A stretch of 64,000 nt of DNA, from contig NZ_LMCP01000044.1 in the NCBI RefSeq assembly GCF_001425625.1, forward strand, positions 186,001-250,000. The letters run 5' to 3'. The translations under genes and the position numbers were made by a program. Origin of the DNA: Mesorhizobium sp. Root102. Lineage in GTDB: Bacteria > Pseudomonadota > Alphaproteobacteria > Rhizobiales > Rhizobiaceae. This document shows, piece after piece, positions 21,829-30,449 of the stretch. Position 1 is the stretch's first letter. Every line of letters starts with the position of its first letter. Below the pieces are notes generated by a model. It was not told the DNA's origin, ran no database searches, and worked only from the letters and a program-made list of their open reading frames with translations.

Positions 21829-22416
21829 TCACAGAACGCCGGAGACGAGGCCGACACCGACCGCCGCGCAAGCCGCACCCGCGGCGCGGGCCAGGCCACG
21901 GAACCGGATGCCAAGACCGAGCCCGGCGGCGATGCCGGTGGCATGCAGCAGCGCGGTGGCGATGGCAAAGCCGGCCATGTATTCAAGCCCACCGGCATTC
22001 TCCGGCACCTCGGTGCCATGGGCATGGCCGTGGAACAGCGCGAACAGGCCGATGATGGCGATGCCGGCCGAGACCGGCAGATCGACCGCCAATGCCACCA
22101 GCAGCCCGAGCGCCACGACCGATGCCAGTATGCCCGGTTCGACGAAGGGCAGCGGCATATGCAGCATGCCGAGCACACCGCCGACCAGCATGACGCCGAC
22201 AAAGGCCGCCGGCCAGGCAAGAATCGCCTTGCCGCCCTTGAGCGCCGACCACAGCCCGACCGCGATCATCACCGTCATGTGATCGAGGCCGGAGAACTGG
22301 TGCATGAAGCCGGCCGTGAAGGAGGAGGTCGTACCGATGCCGACATGGGCATAGGCCGGTATGGAAGCGGCCAGCAGGAGCATCGCCGACAGGCATAGGC
22401 GTTTGGCAAGGATCAT
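21829..22416 (-). CDS. ureJ: HupE/UreJ-family nickel permease
   Basis: A 195-residue integral membrane protein of the HupE/UreJ family. It has an N-terminal signal-like helix ending AYAHVG and the metal-binding hallmark HQFSGLDHMTVMIAVGLW near residue 39. Several helices follow, and a second histidine cluster reads FHGHAHG. It is thought to import nickel for urease. Its position between ureA and ureB supports that role. Confidence 0.92.
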   Translation of the reverse strand: MILAKRLCLSAMLLLAASIPAYAHVGIGTTSSFTAGFMHQFSGLDHMTVMIAVGLWSALKGGKAILAWPAAFVGVMLVGGVLGMLHMPLPFVEPGILASVVALGLLVALAVDLPVSAGIAIIGLFALFHGHAHGTEVPENAGGLEYMAGFAIATALLHATGIAAGLGLGIRFRGLARAAGAACAAVGVGLVSGVL

Positions 22417-22450
22417 TCTTTTTGCCTTTCGTTTGGTTCGGTCCTGGTAT

Positions 22451-22705
22451 TCACGCAGCCTTGCGCGGGCCGCAGCCCTCGGCCTTGAGAACGCGCCTGG
22501 TCGAAGCCGGATATTTCTTCAGCATCGCCGCCGGGCGGATCGGCCGCGCCGAAAAATTGCCGCCGCAATTGGGGCAGACGCCGCCCAACAGCTGTTCCAC
22601 GCAGTTAGCGCAAAAGGTGCACTCGAAGGTGCAGATCAACGCATCCATCGCCTCCGGCGGCAGGTCCTTGTCGCAGCATTCGCAGTTGGGGCGCAGTTCA
22701 AGCAT
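22451..22705 (-). CDS. DUF1272 small zinc-ribbon protein
   Basis: An 84-residue protein with a dense set of cysteines: CECCDKDLP, CTFECTFCANCVEQLLGGVCPNCGG. It fits the DUF1272 family, which probably binds zinc or another metal. It sits between ureA (10 bases upstream) and ureJ (34 bases downstream) on the same strand. The function is unknown, and a metal-buffering role near a nickel enzyme is only a guess. Confidence 0.82.
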   Translation of the reverse strand: MLELRPNCECCDKDLPPEAMDALICTFECTFCANCVEQLLGGVCPNCGGNFSARPIRPAAMLKKYPASTRRVLKAEGCGPRKAA

Positions 22706-22715
22706 TTTTCTCTCC

Positions 22716-23018
22716 TCACCGGATGGGTTCGTGCACGGTCACCAGCTTGGTGCCGTCGGGAAATGTCGCCTCGACCTGCACGTCGTGGATCATCTCGGCG
22801 ATGCCTTCCATCACTTGCGCGCGGGTGACGACATGGGCGCCGGCCTCCATCAGTTCGGCGACCGGGCGGCCGTCGCGGGCACCCTCGACGACGAAGTCGG
22901 TGATCAGCGCGATCGCTTCCGGATGATTGAGCTTGACGCCGCGTTCGAGCCGCTTGCGCGCCACGATTGCCGCCATGGCGATCAGCAGCTTGTCCTTTTC
23001 CCTCGGCGTCAGGTTCAT
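22716..23018 (-). CDS. ureA: urease gamma subunit
   Basis: A 100-residue structural subunit beginning MNLTPREKDKLLIAMAA and containing KLNHPEAIALITDFVVEGARDG, the family signature. The ATG at 23018 is chosen over the long upstream frame because the protein aligns with UreA from that methionine. It follows ureD by 28 bases. Confidence 0.97.
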   Translation of the reverse strand: MNLTPREKDKLLIAMAAIVARKRLERGVKLNHPEAIALITDFVVEGARDGRPVAELMEAGAHVVTRAQVMEGIAEMIHDVQVEATFPDGTKLVTVHEPIR

Positions 23019-23046
23019 GCGTTTTCCCAAGCTGGTAGAGACAGCC

Positions 23047-23880
23047 CTACAGTGACCATAATTTAGGCAACCCCGCCCTTCCGTTGAGCAATTCGACGAG
23101 TGGAACCAGCCGCTGGCGCAGCCGGTAGCCGTCCCCGGCGTAGAGCCTCGCAAGAAGCTTGCCAGATTTCTTCACGCTCCAGGCGCTGGCGCTGCCGTGG
23201 TCGCCGACGATCCCCAGGACCGGATCGAGCAGGGCCTCGGCCCGCGGCGACACCAGCAGCAGCGTCGCCATCGCGATCGCGCCACCGGCAGCCGCTGCGC
23301 GGTCGAGCGAGGCGGCGAGATCGGGTCCGATGTGGAAATCCTCGGCATGAATGAGGGAGCCATCCTGGCGGACACGCCAGCGGTCGTGGAAATGCCCCTG
23401 CGTGGCACGCTCGCCCATCGCCAGGCGGCCGAAGACGGCGGCTTCCAGCACCAGCGCCTCGGCGCCGGCGGCAAGCTCGACGTCGAGCGTGCGGGCAAAG
23501 GCCGCCCGGTCGAAGACGATGGTTTCCTGCGGCAGCCAGGCAATGCGGCCGTTTTCACCGACCGACAGATTAACCCGCACTTCGGCACGGTCGGATGCCG
23601 CCCGGTAGATCTTCTCGCAGGCCTGGGTCGTTATCGACGCCGAAGCAGCCGCGCCGACATCCACGTCCCAGGCGATACGGTCGCCGCCGGTCATCCCGCC
23701 GGCGGTGTTGATCAGCACCGCTTCGAGCGGATCGGCCGAGACTGTCGGCATCCTTATCTTGGCGGCACCATCTTGATAGAGGCGCCGCAGGCGTGTGCGC
23801 CCGTCGCTGAGAGCGCAGGAAAGCCGCGCCACGCCCGCAACGCGCTGCGTCGAAATCCCGCCATGTTCGACCGTATCCAT
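23047..23880 (-). CDS. ureD: urease accessory protein UreD
   Basis: A 277-residue scaffold that binds apo-urease and recruits UreF and UreG. The hallmark INTAGGMTGGDRIAWDV lies near residue 57, followed by TTQACEKIYRA and LPQETIVFDRA. It is the first gene of the cluster, so the main urease promoter should lie in 23881-24090, which is shared divergently with the acyl carrier protein gene. Confidence 0.95.
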   Translation of the reverse strand: MDTVEHGGISTQRVAGVARLSCALSDGRTRLRRLYQDGAAKIRMPTVSADPLEAVLINTAGGMTGGDRIAWDVDVGAAASASITTQACEKIYRAASDRAEVRVNLSVGENGRIAWLPQETIVFDRAAFARTLDVELAAGAEALVLEAAVFGRLAMGERATQGHFHDRWRVRQDGSLIHAEDFHIGPDLAASLDRAAAAGGAIAMATLLLVSPRAEALLDPVLGIVGDHGSASAWSVKKSGKLLARLYAGDGYRLRQRLVPLVELLNGRAGLPKLWSL

Positions 23881-24094
23881 GCTTGCACGTTAAGCACTCT
23901 GGCGGCTTTGTCGACACAGAGTTCGATATAGCTTGTTGCTTGACAACGGTTCGGTTTCTATAGAGGGAACCACCTTGGTACGGTCATGCAGCGCTTGGCG
24001 GGGGTATAAGACGACGACGGCGGCTTGATACCGGGAGAAAAAGGGCGCTGCTCAGTTGGCGTCGGGAAACGCGACATAGTGGGGAAGAAACCGA

Positions 24095-24349
24095 ATGGCC
24101 GACCAGCTGGCAACGGATATCATCGCGAAGATCAAGGCTCATGCCGAGCCGGGCGGCGAAGAAATCACCACCACCACCGAATTGACCTCGCTTGGCATCC
24201 ATTCGCTCGAGCTGACGGAGATCATCTTCGATCTTGAGGAAGAGTATGGCATCGAGATCGAGATGAACACGGTCGACGCCTGGAGCAATCTGAAGAATGT
24301 CGGCGATATGGTCGAAGCTGTCCGCGCGCTGATCGCGAAAAAAGCCTGA
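24095..24349 (+). CDS. acyl carrier protein (specialised, HSL instead of DSL motif)
   Basis: An 84-residue phosphopantetheine-binding protein. The attachment site reads LGIHSLELTEI with Ser37; the usual aspartate before the serine is replaced by His36. The helix II/III region EIIFDLEEEYGIEIE is acidic as expected. It is 6 bases upstream of a ketosynthase gene, an arrangement like nodF-nodE. It is therefore probably a dedicated carrier for an unusual acyl chain, not the housekeeping AcpP. GGGGAAG lies upstream of the ATG. Confidence 0.85.
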   Translation: MADQLATDIIAKIKAHAEPGGEEITTTTELTSLGIHSLELTEIIFDLEEEYGIEIEMNTVDAWSNLKNVGDMVEAVRALIAKKA

Positions 24350-24354
24350 CCTGA

Positions 24355-25563
24355 ATGCGGCAGCGCGTCGTCATCACCGGCATGGGCGGCATTTGCGGGC
24401 TCGGCACCAGCGCACCAGCGATCTGGAACGAGATGCGCGCCGGCCGCTCGGCCATCGGCCAGATCACAAGCCCGCAGCTGCATGACCTGAAGATCAAGGT
24501 CGGCTGCGAAATCAAGACGCTTCCCGATCACGGCATCGACCGTAAGCAGACCGTGTCGATGGACCGCTTCAGCCTGTTGGCGACGATCGCAGCCAGGGAA
24601 GCCATGCAGCAGTCCGGCCTGGTTTCGAACGAGGCCACCACCTATCGGATGGGCACTGTCGTCGGTGTCGGCGTCTGCGGCTGGGAGGCGATCGAAGAAA
24701 ACTATCGGGCTATCCTCATCGAGGGCAAGAATCGCGCCGGCATCTTCACCGTGCCAAAGGTGATGCCAAGCGCGGCCTCCGGTCACGTCAGCATGAATCT
24801 CGGCCTGCGCGGCCCGGTCTTCGGCGTCACCTCGGCATGTTCCTCGTCCAACCACGCCCTCACCTCGGCCGTCGACCAGATCAGGCTCGGCCGTGCCGAT
24901 GTCATGGTCGCCGGCGGCACCGATGCGCCATTGGTCTGGGGTATCCTGAAGGGCTGGGAAGCCTTGCGGGTGCTGGCACCCGACACCTGCAGGCCATTTT
25001 CGGCCGATCGCCAGGGCCTGTCGCTCGGCGAGGGCGCCGGCATGGCGGTTCTGGAAAGCTACGAGCACGCCATGGCGCGCGGCGCCACCATACTTGCCGA
25101 AATTGCCGGCGCCGGCCTCTCCGCCGACGCGTCCGACATCGTCGCGCCGACCATCGACGGACCAACGGCCGCCATGCGCGCCTGCCTGGCAGACGCCGGG
25201 TTCAATCCCGAGGATGTCGACTATCTCAATGCCCACGGCACCGGCACCAGGGCCAACGACCAGATCGAGACGGCGGCGATCAAGCGCGTCTTCGGCGATC
25301 ATGCCTACAAGCTTTCCGTGTCGTCGACCAAGTCGATGCATGCCCATTGCCTCGGCGCATCGGGTGCACTGGAGATGATCGCCTGCGTGATGGCGATCCG
25401 CGAAGGCATCGTGCCGCCGACGGCCAATTTTCGCGAGGCCGATCCCGATTGCGACCTCGACGTCACGCCGAATGTGGCGCGCGAGCGCAAGGTGCGCGCC
25501 GCAATCAGCAACGGCTTCGCGTTCGGCGGCACCAATGCGGTGCTGGCCTTCAAGGCCGTCTGA
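24355..25563 (+). CDS. beta-ketoacyl-ACP synthase (FabF/NodE-like)
   Basis: Condensing enzyme of 402 residues. The catalytic triad is visible: Cys162 in TSACSSSNHA, His294 in NAHGTGT and His331 in STKSMHAHCLGASG, with Lys326. Gly-rich FGGTNAVL lies at the C-terminus. It elongates acyl chains carried by the adjacent carrier protein by decarboxylative Claisen condensation. With no dehydratase or reductase nearby, it presumably borrows those from general fatty-acid synthesis, as NodE does. The GH of the usual KSxxGH motif reads AH here. Confidence 0.88.
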   Translation: MRQRVVITGMGGICGLGTSAPAIWNEMRAGRSAIGQITSPQLHDLKIKVGCEIKTLPDHGIDRKQTVSMDRFSLLATIAAREAMQQSGLVSNEATTYRMGTVVGVGVCGWEAIEENYRAILIEGKNRAGIFTVPKVMPSAASGHVSMNLGLRGPVFGVTSACSSSNHALTSAVDQIRLGRADVMVAGGTDAPLVWGILKGWEALRVLAPDTCRPFSADRQGLSLGEGAGMAVLESYEHAMARGATILAEIAGAGLSADASDIVAPTIDGPTAAMRACLADAGFNPEDVDYLNAHGTGTRANDQIETAAIKRVFGDHAYKLSVSSTKSMHAHCLGASGALEMIACVMAIREGIVPPTANFREADPDCDLDVTPNVARERKVRAAISNGFAFGGTNAVLAFKAV

Positions 25564-25744
25564 TTCCGGACCTGCCCGGGCGGTCACACCTGCCCCGGGC
25601 GATCCTGATCGTCCCGCGCCATGACTTGTCCGTGCATGGCGAAACCGTCGCTGCCATATTGATCAGGATTGGCCGCGCGCCTAATCCTTGATGGACCCGC
25701 CAAGACCGCGCCGCTCGGCGCGAATCCCCGTTCAGGAGTTTTCC

Positions 25745-26449
25745 ATGGCTGACCTGTCCGCCTTTCCGATCGCAACACGCTGGCCGGCCAAACATCCGGA
25801 CCAGATCCAGCTCTATTCGGCGACAACGCCGAACGGCGTGAAGATATCGATTGCCCTCGAGGAACTCGGCCTGCCCTACGAGCCGCATCTGGTCAACATC
25901 AGCAAGAACGAAAGCTGGACGCCGGAATTCCTGTCGCTCAATCCCAACGGCAAGATACCGGCGATCATCGACCCGAATGGTCCCGACGGCAAGCCGATCG
26001 GCCTGTTCGAATCCGGCGCCATCCTGCTCTACCTCGCCGAAAAGACCGGCCTGCTCATGCCCGTGGACGCCGCGCGCCGCTACGAGACCATCCAGTGGGT
26101 GTTCTTCCAGATGGCCTCGGTCGGGCCGATGTTCGGCCAGGTAGGCTTCTTCCACAAATTCGCCGGCCGCGAGATTGCCGACAAGCGCCCGCTGGAGCGC
26201 TATCGCGATGAATCCAAGCGGCTGCTCGGCGTGCTTGACGACCGGCTGAAGGGCCGCAAGTGGATCATGGGCAATGACTACACCATCGCCGACATCTCGC
26301 TGCTCGGCTGGGTGCGCAACCTGATCGGCTTCTACGAAGCGCGCGAGCTCGTCGGCTTCGACGATTTCACCAATGTGGGAACATGGCTGGAACGCGGTCT
26401 AGCGCGGCCGGCGGTGCAGAAAGGCCTGACCATACCGGCTAGGGCCTGA
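25745..26449 (+). CDS. YghU/YfcG-like glutathione S-transferase (disulfide-bond oxidoreductase)
   Basis: A 234-residue GST. The N-terminal domain contains IQLYSATTPNGVKISIALEELGLPYEPH, in which Thr-Pro-Asn is the typical nu-class active-site turn. NPNGKIPAIIDPNG holds the cis-proline, and LFESGAILLYLAEKTG follows. The C-terminal helical domain ends VQKGLTIP. Family members use two glutathiones and reduce disulfides. The ATG at 25745 has AGGAG eight bases upstream. Confidence 0.9.
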   Translation: MADLSAFPIATRWPAKHPDQIQLYSATTPNGVKISIALEELGLPYEPHLVNISKNESWTPEFLSLNPNGKIPAIIDPNGPDGKPIGLFESGAILLYLAEKTGLLMPVDAARRYETIQWVFFQMASVGPMFGQVGFFHKFAGREIADKRPLERYRDESKRLLGVLDDRLKGRKWIMGNDYTIADISLLGWVRNLIGFYEARELVGFDDFTNVGTWLERGLARPAVQKGLTIPARA

Positions 26450-26477
26450 AGCAAACCAGCGGGACCCTGTGAGAAGG

Positions 26478-26813
26478 TTACTTTGCCTTCGCCTTGGCTT
26501 TCGAACCGCCTTTTCCCATGACGGAGGCGGCCAAGGAGGCAGCGCCTCTGGCCGCGACCATCACGGCGCCGGCAGCGACATTAGCCGTGGCCTTGGCCGT
26601 GCGCATGGCACTGCCGCTCAGCGAATCGCTCGGATTCGCAGGCTTTTTCGGCTTTGCGGCTTTTGCCGCTGTAGGCACCACTTTCTTCGGCGCCGCCTTG
26701 CCGAAGGCCGGCTTGGCGTCCTTCGAACGTGCAGCGATCGCCGGGCCGGCGCCTGCCTTGGATTGGGTTGCCTTGCCCTTGGCGGGCGCGGGCTTTCTTG
26801 CCTTGGTTGCCAT
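26478..26813 (-). CDS. Ala/Lys/Pro-rich basic protein, histone H1-like composition
   Basis: A 111-residue low-complexity protein. Residues 1-58 are rich in Ala, Lys and Pro (MATKARKPAPAKGKATQSKA...), like bacterial histone H1-like tails. Residues 70-98 are alanine-rich and more hydrophobic (TANVAAGAVMVAARGAASLAA), and the end is KAKAKAK. It may bind DNA or RNA non-specifically. Composition alone does not prove this, and no globular domain was recognised. It is convergent with the upstream GST gene. Confidence 0.55.
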   Translation of the reverse strand: MATKARKPAPAKGKATQSKAGAGPAIAARSKDAKPAFGKAAPKKVVPTAAKAAKPKKPANPSDSLSGSAMRTAKATANVAAGAVMVAARGAASLAASVMGKGGSKAKAKAK

Positions 26814-26898
26814 CGGACGGAATCCCTGTTTGGCAGAATTGCCTTCTCGGCGATAACGGCCCGAATGTCTTAAGGTTCCCCTTGCGCAATGCGTAGAA

Positions 26899-27519
26899 TC
26901 AAGCGGGATCGCCGATCACCAGATCGGCGGCCCGGCGACGGTCGAGCACCCGGTCGATGTTGGGCATGTCGTTGGAGGCGATCCAGGCGCGGGCATCCGC
27001 ATCGGAGCGGCCGTGCTCGTGCCAGCGCTCCAGCAGGCGGCGCTCGAGCTCATTGCGCGGCACGTCGACGAAGATGGAGAAATCGAACAGCGGCGCCAGC
27101 CGCGACCACGGCTCCTCGTCGAGCAGCAGATAGTTACCCTCGACCAGGATGAATTTGGTTTCGGTGGCGACGATCGAGGCGGCGGCGCGCGACAGTTCCA
27201 TGCTGCGGTCGAAGACCGGGATGGCAATGTCGGGTTCGCCGGCCCGGATACGCTTCAGCAGGGCCTCAAAACCGGCAAAGTCGAAGGTTTCCGGCGCCCC
27301 CTTGCGCGCGCGCAGGCCGCGCCGCTCAAGCACGGCGTCGTCATAGTGGAAGCCGTCCATCGGCACGACTTCCGAAGCACCTTCGGGCAGCAGGTCATGC
27401 AGCCGTGCCGACAGTGTCGACTTGCCGGCGCCTGGTGGTCCGGCAATGGCGACGATGAAGCGGTTTGCCTTGCCGGCACGCTTGAAGATGGTGGCGGCGA
27501 GATGGGCGATTTCGGACAT
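26899..27519 (-). CDS. nucleoside/sugar kinase family protein (uridine kinase/FrcK-like)
   Basis: P-loop kinase of 206 residues. It has Walker A AGPPGAGKST near residue 25, the substrate motif PMDGFHYDDAVLERRG, a Walker B-like ILVEGNYLLLDEEPW, and a lid with RWHEHGRSDADARAW. This is the uridine kinase/pantothenate kinase fold. Rhizobial members such as FrcK phosphorylate fructose in sugar operons, which fits the neighbouring aldose epimerase. The ATG at 27519 has GAGAGG five bases upstream; the longer frame is not supported. Confidence 0.78.
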   Translation of the reverse strand: MSEIAHLAATIFKRAGKANRFIVAIAGPPGAGKSTLSARLHDLLPEGASEVVPMDGFHYDDAVLERRGLRARKGAPETFDFAGFEALLKRIRAGEPDIAIPVFDRSMELSRAAASIVATETKFILVEGNYLLLDEEPWSRLAPLFDFSIFVDVPRNELERRLLERWHEHGRSDADARAWIASNDMPNIDRVLDRRRAADLVIGDPA

Positions 27520-27629
27520 GAGAGCCTCTCTGGCAGGAGCTTCAATCCACCATGTTCCGCATGATGATTTCGGCCACATCTTGGCGGCAGTTCGTGGAAA
27601 TTTCAAACCCTACGGTCGCGCAATCCTGC

Positions 27630-28730
27630 CTATGAGGCTGCTGGCTGGCCGATGCGCAGGAAATCGCTGTCGAAGGGAACCTCCCAGGACGAGCCACCGG
27701 CTGCCAGCCGCATGCGGCCATCCGCCGTCGTGACCTCATGCGGCGGCTCGCCGCCGGACAGCGGCATGGCGCCGATGACATGGCGAAAGGAAACGCTTTG
27801 GCCTTCGCCAAGCGCAAAGGCGGTCGCCACCCCTTCGCGCTTCAGCCAGTTGTCGCCGATCGAGGCGGCATGGCCAACGGCGGTGCGGCCGTCCTCGATG
27901 CCGAGCACGCCAAGGTGGCGGCCGCTCCACGGCGCGTAGTCGCGCCCACCATTGCTGAGCCACAGCATGGTGATCGGCAGCTCGGCGGGGTTCTTCAGCA
28001 CCAGCACCAGGTCCTCTTCGGCCTGCCGTGCCAGGGCGGTCCAGCCCGGCCCGCCATGATCGGTCTCGACCAGGGTGATGAAATCCTCGCGGCGGTCGTC
28101 CATACGGTATTCCGTGAGATCAAGCGTGCCGCCGCCGGCGGCGGGAAAATGGCCGAGATCGGCGGACCGCGCCGGATAGGCCAGCATGAAGCGGCCACGT
28201 GCGGGATCCGGCTCCAGCGGATCGTCCAGCGTCGCGGCAAACCGCTTTGGCGAAAAGGCCAGCCTGCCGCCGCCGGTCATCGCCGTCATCGGGTGATGGG
28301 CGACCGAGATGGCGCCATGGCCGCCGGAAAACACATGCTCCTGGTAGAGGAAGGGATGGTCGTCGCGCAGCGTCAGGATCTTGTCGACGCTCGCGCCCAT
28401 CACCTTGTGCCGCAGGCGGAAGAGCGCGCGCCAGCCGTCCTCTGTCGCAGCGCTCTCGACGACATCCCAGGCGCTGTTGGCCGGCCAGCCATGCAGCGGC
28501 GCCTCCTCGACATCGCTGCGCGAAAACGGCGCGCAGAGAAAATCGCCCGACAGCCGAACCGTGCCTTCCGGCAAATTGTCCGGCAGCGTCTCGTTCGCAT
28601 CGACCCAGGGCGCGCGATGCAGCGGCTTCAGCTGCCGCCCGTCACGACTGACGACCATGTCGGCGATGTGGCCGACCGTGAGGTCGAGCGAAACCGAAAT
28701 GCCCCTGGCCTTGATCGTGCTGACAGTCAT
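27630..28730 (-). CDS. aldose 1-epimerase (galactose mutarotase-like) family protein
   Basis: A 366-residue beta-sandwich protein of the galactose mutarotase superfamily, interconverting sugar anomers. Visible segments include GDFLCAPFSRSDVEEAPLHGWPAN (substrate/His region) and HHPMTAM near the centre. The ATG at 28730 with GAGAG upstream is chosen over the frame open to 28892. It lies 110 bases upstream of the kinase gene on the same strand, so a shared operon is likely. Sugar specificity is unknown. Confidence 0.8.
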   Translation of the reverse strand: MTVSTIKARGISVSLDLTVGHIADMVVSRDGRQLKPLHRAPWVDANETLPDNLPEGTVRLSGDFLCAPFSRSDVEEAPLHGWPANSAWDVVESAATEDGWRALFRLRHKVMGASVDKILTLRDDHPFLYQEHVFSGGHGAISVAHHPMTAMTGGGRLAFSPKRFAATLDDPLEPDPARGRFMLAYPARSADLGHFPAAGGGTLDLTEYRMDDRREDFITLVETDHGGPGWTALARQAEEDLVLVLKNPAELPITMLWLSNGGRDYAPWSGRHLGVLGIEDGRTAVGHAASIGDNWLKREGVATAFALGEGQSVSFRHVIGAMPLSGGEPPHEVTTADGRMRLAAGGSSWEVPFDSDFLRIGQPAAS

Positions 28731-28949
28731 TGCGCTCTCACCGATTCTGATCCGCAAACAGAACCCGTTCGGCGGCGGTTGCGCAAGCACCGCAATCGGC
28801 ATTTTGCCCAGGCCTGGCTTCTTCGCCCCGCCAGAAGGCGGGGGAGAGGAACCCGAGCTCCGGGCCTCGACAATCCTGGGACTAACCGGCATTAACCAAA
28901 TGGACGCAGCTGGCGCGTTACGTTAGCTTCGCCGCATCTCAGCAACAGC

Positions 28950-29861
28950 TTGACCCGAACAGACTTGCCCTTGTCCAACCTGCGTCCCCTTCCGCTCATC
29001 CAGAGAGTTTTTGCGGCACTCGCCCTGCTGGTGCTGCTTGCCGGCTGCACCACCGCGACGCCGCCCGACAGCGTGCTGGCCGTGCCGGCGCCGGCGCGGA
29101 AATATGCCGCGATCGTCGTCGACGCCAGGACCGGCAAGCAGCTGTTCGAGGTCAGTTCGACGGCGCAGCGCTACCCGGCCTCGCTGACCAAGATGATGAC
29201 GCTCTATCTGCTGTTCGAGGCGCTGGAGACCGGCCGCGTCACCAAGGAGACGCAGATCCCGGTGTCGGACCACGCCGCCTCGCAGCCGCCGACCAAGCTG
29301 CGCTTCCGGCGCGGCGAGAGCATCGACGTCGATTCGGCGATCCGCGCCATCGTCGTCAAATCGGCCAATGACGTGGCGGTGGCGGTCGGCGAATATCTCG
29401 GCGGCTCGGAGGAGCAGTTCGCTGCCATGATGACATCCAAGGCGCGCCAGCTCGGCATGACCAGCACCGTGTTCCGCAACGCCTCGGGCCTGCCCGACGA
29501 CGACCAGCACACCACGGCGCGCGACATGGCGGTGCTCGGCATGGCGCTGCGTCAGCGCTTTCCCCAGCAGTTCCACTATTTCTCCGAAAGCGACTTCATG
29601 TTCCGCGGCAGGCTGGTGCGCGGCCACAACGACATGCTCGGCCGCGTGCGCGGCGTCGACGGCATCAAGACCGGCTACATCAGGGCGTCGGGCTTCAACA
29701 TCGTCACCTCCTACAATGCCGACGGCCGCAACCTGATCGTCGTGGTGATGGGCGCCGACAGCGCCCGCCAGCGCAATGACCATGTCGAAGCGCTGATCCA
29801 GCGCAGTCTGTCGCTGTCCGTGGACGGCGCCAAGACCAGGCTGATGTTCGCGGAACAGTAG
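28950..29861 (+). CDS. D-alanyl-D-alanine carboxypeptidase (serine, lipoprotein-type)
   Basis: Peptidoglycan-trimming penicillin-binding protein of 303 residues. The three active-site motifs are present: SxxK as PASLTKMM, SxN as SAND and KTG as IKTGYI. The N-terminus has a hydrophobic helix ending LVLLAGCTT, a lipobox, so the protein is probably an anchored lipoprotein. There is no in-frame ATG ahead of the motifs. A TTG at 28950 is the earliest candidate, and TTG at 28965 or 28971 is also possible, so the start is uncertain. Confidence 0.88.
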   Translation: MTRTDLPLSNLRPLPLIQRVFAALALLVLLAGCTTATPPDSVLAVPAPARKYAAIVVDARTGKQLFEVSSTAQRYPASLTKMMTLYLLFEALETGRVTKETQIPVSDHAASQPPTKLRFRRGESIDVDSAIRAIVVKSANDVAVAVGEYLGGSEEQFAAMMTSKARQLGMTSTVFRNASGLPDDDQHTTARDMAVLGMALRQRFPQQFHYFSESDFMFRGRLVRGHNDMLGRVRGVDGIKTGYIRASGFNIVTSYNADGRNLIVVVMGADSARQRNDHVEALIQRSLSLSVDGAKTRLMFAEQ

Positions 29862-29971
29862 TGGCCGCCGCGCGATTTGCGTCTTGGTGCCCGGTGACGG
29901 ATTGCCCGGTGAGGGCAATTGTGCTAGTGTTTTGGGCATGGTGCTGATTTGCGCCAATTGAAGCACTGTGA

Positions 29972-29993
29972 CCCGCCGCAAGGCGGGTTTTTT
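29972..29993 (+). terminator. rho-independent terminator
   Basis: CCCGCC (29972-29977), a GCAA loop and GGCGGG (29982-29987) form a strong GC stem followed by six T residues. It lies about 110 bases after the carboxypeptidase stop and probably ends that transcript, or a short RNA starting in between. Confidence 0.85.
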
Positions 29994-30051
29994 GTTCCCG
30001 CCGCCCCCCGCAGCACTGTACGGCCTGGTTCGCAATGCTGGAGCGCCCATC

Positions 30052-30249
30052 ACTTCGTCATCCACGGGCGAAGCAAGGAGCGTAGCGACGCGGCGCAGAC
30101 CCCTGGAGCTGCTCCGCAGCCCAAGGGATCCATGCCGCGACTTCAAAGCGCCTGCAGCGGTGCTGAATTCTGCTCCGCTGCACCCTCTACAAACGTCACG
30201 GCATGGATCCTCGGGTCTACGCGTCCGCTTCGCCCGTGGATGACGAAGT
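30052..30249. repeat. palindromic mosaic intergenic element (RIME-like)
   Basis: The element is bounded by a perfect 23-bp inverted repeat (30052-30074 and 30227-30249). A second 12-bp inverted pair, GGATCCATGCCG (30126-30137) and CGGCATGGATCC (30199-30210), lies inside. It carries no gene, no transposase and no terminator T-tract. Such nested palindromes of about 200 bp recur in rhizobial intergenic DNA and resemble RIME or BIME elements. The copy number in the genome cannot be seen from this window. Confidence 0.75.
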
Positions 30250-30449
30250 TGGGGAGGCTTCGGCCAATCTCGGATGGTCCACCGCCCTGAGCCTGCGAAG
30301 GCCAGCCGCCGCCAGCAAGCATCGAGCTACATCGCTCCTCGGGTTGATCAAAACCACTTGTCCGGCCCGCGAAATCCGTGCCCGGCGCTGGCTATGCGCC
30401 GCCACCTCTGCTTATCGTCCTTTGCAGCCCGACAGCAGGAGCCCGCACC

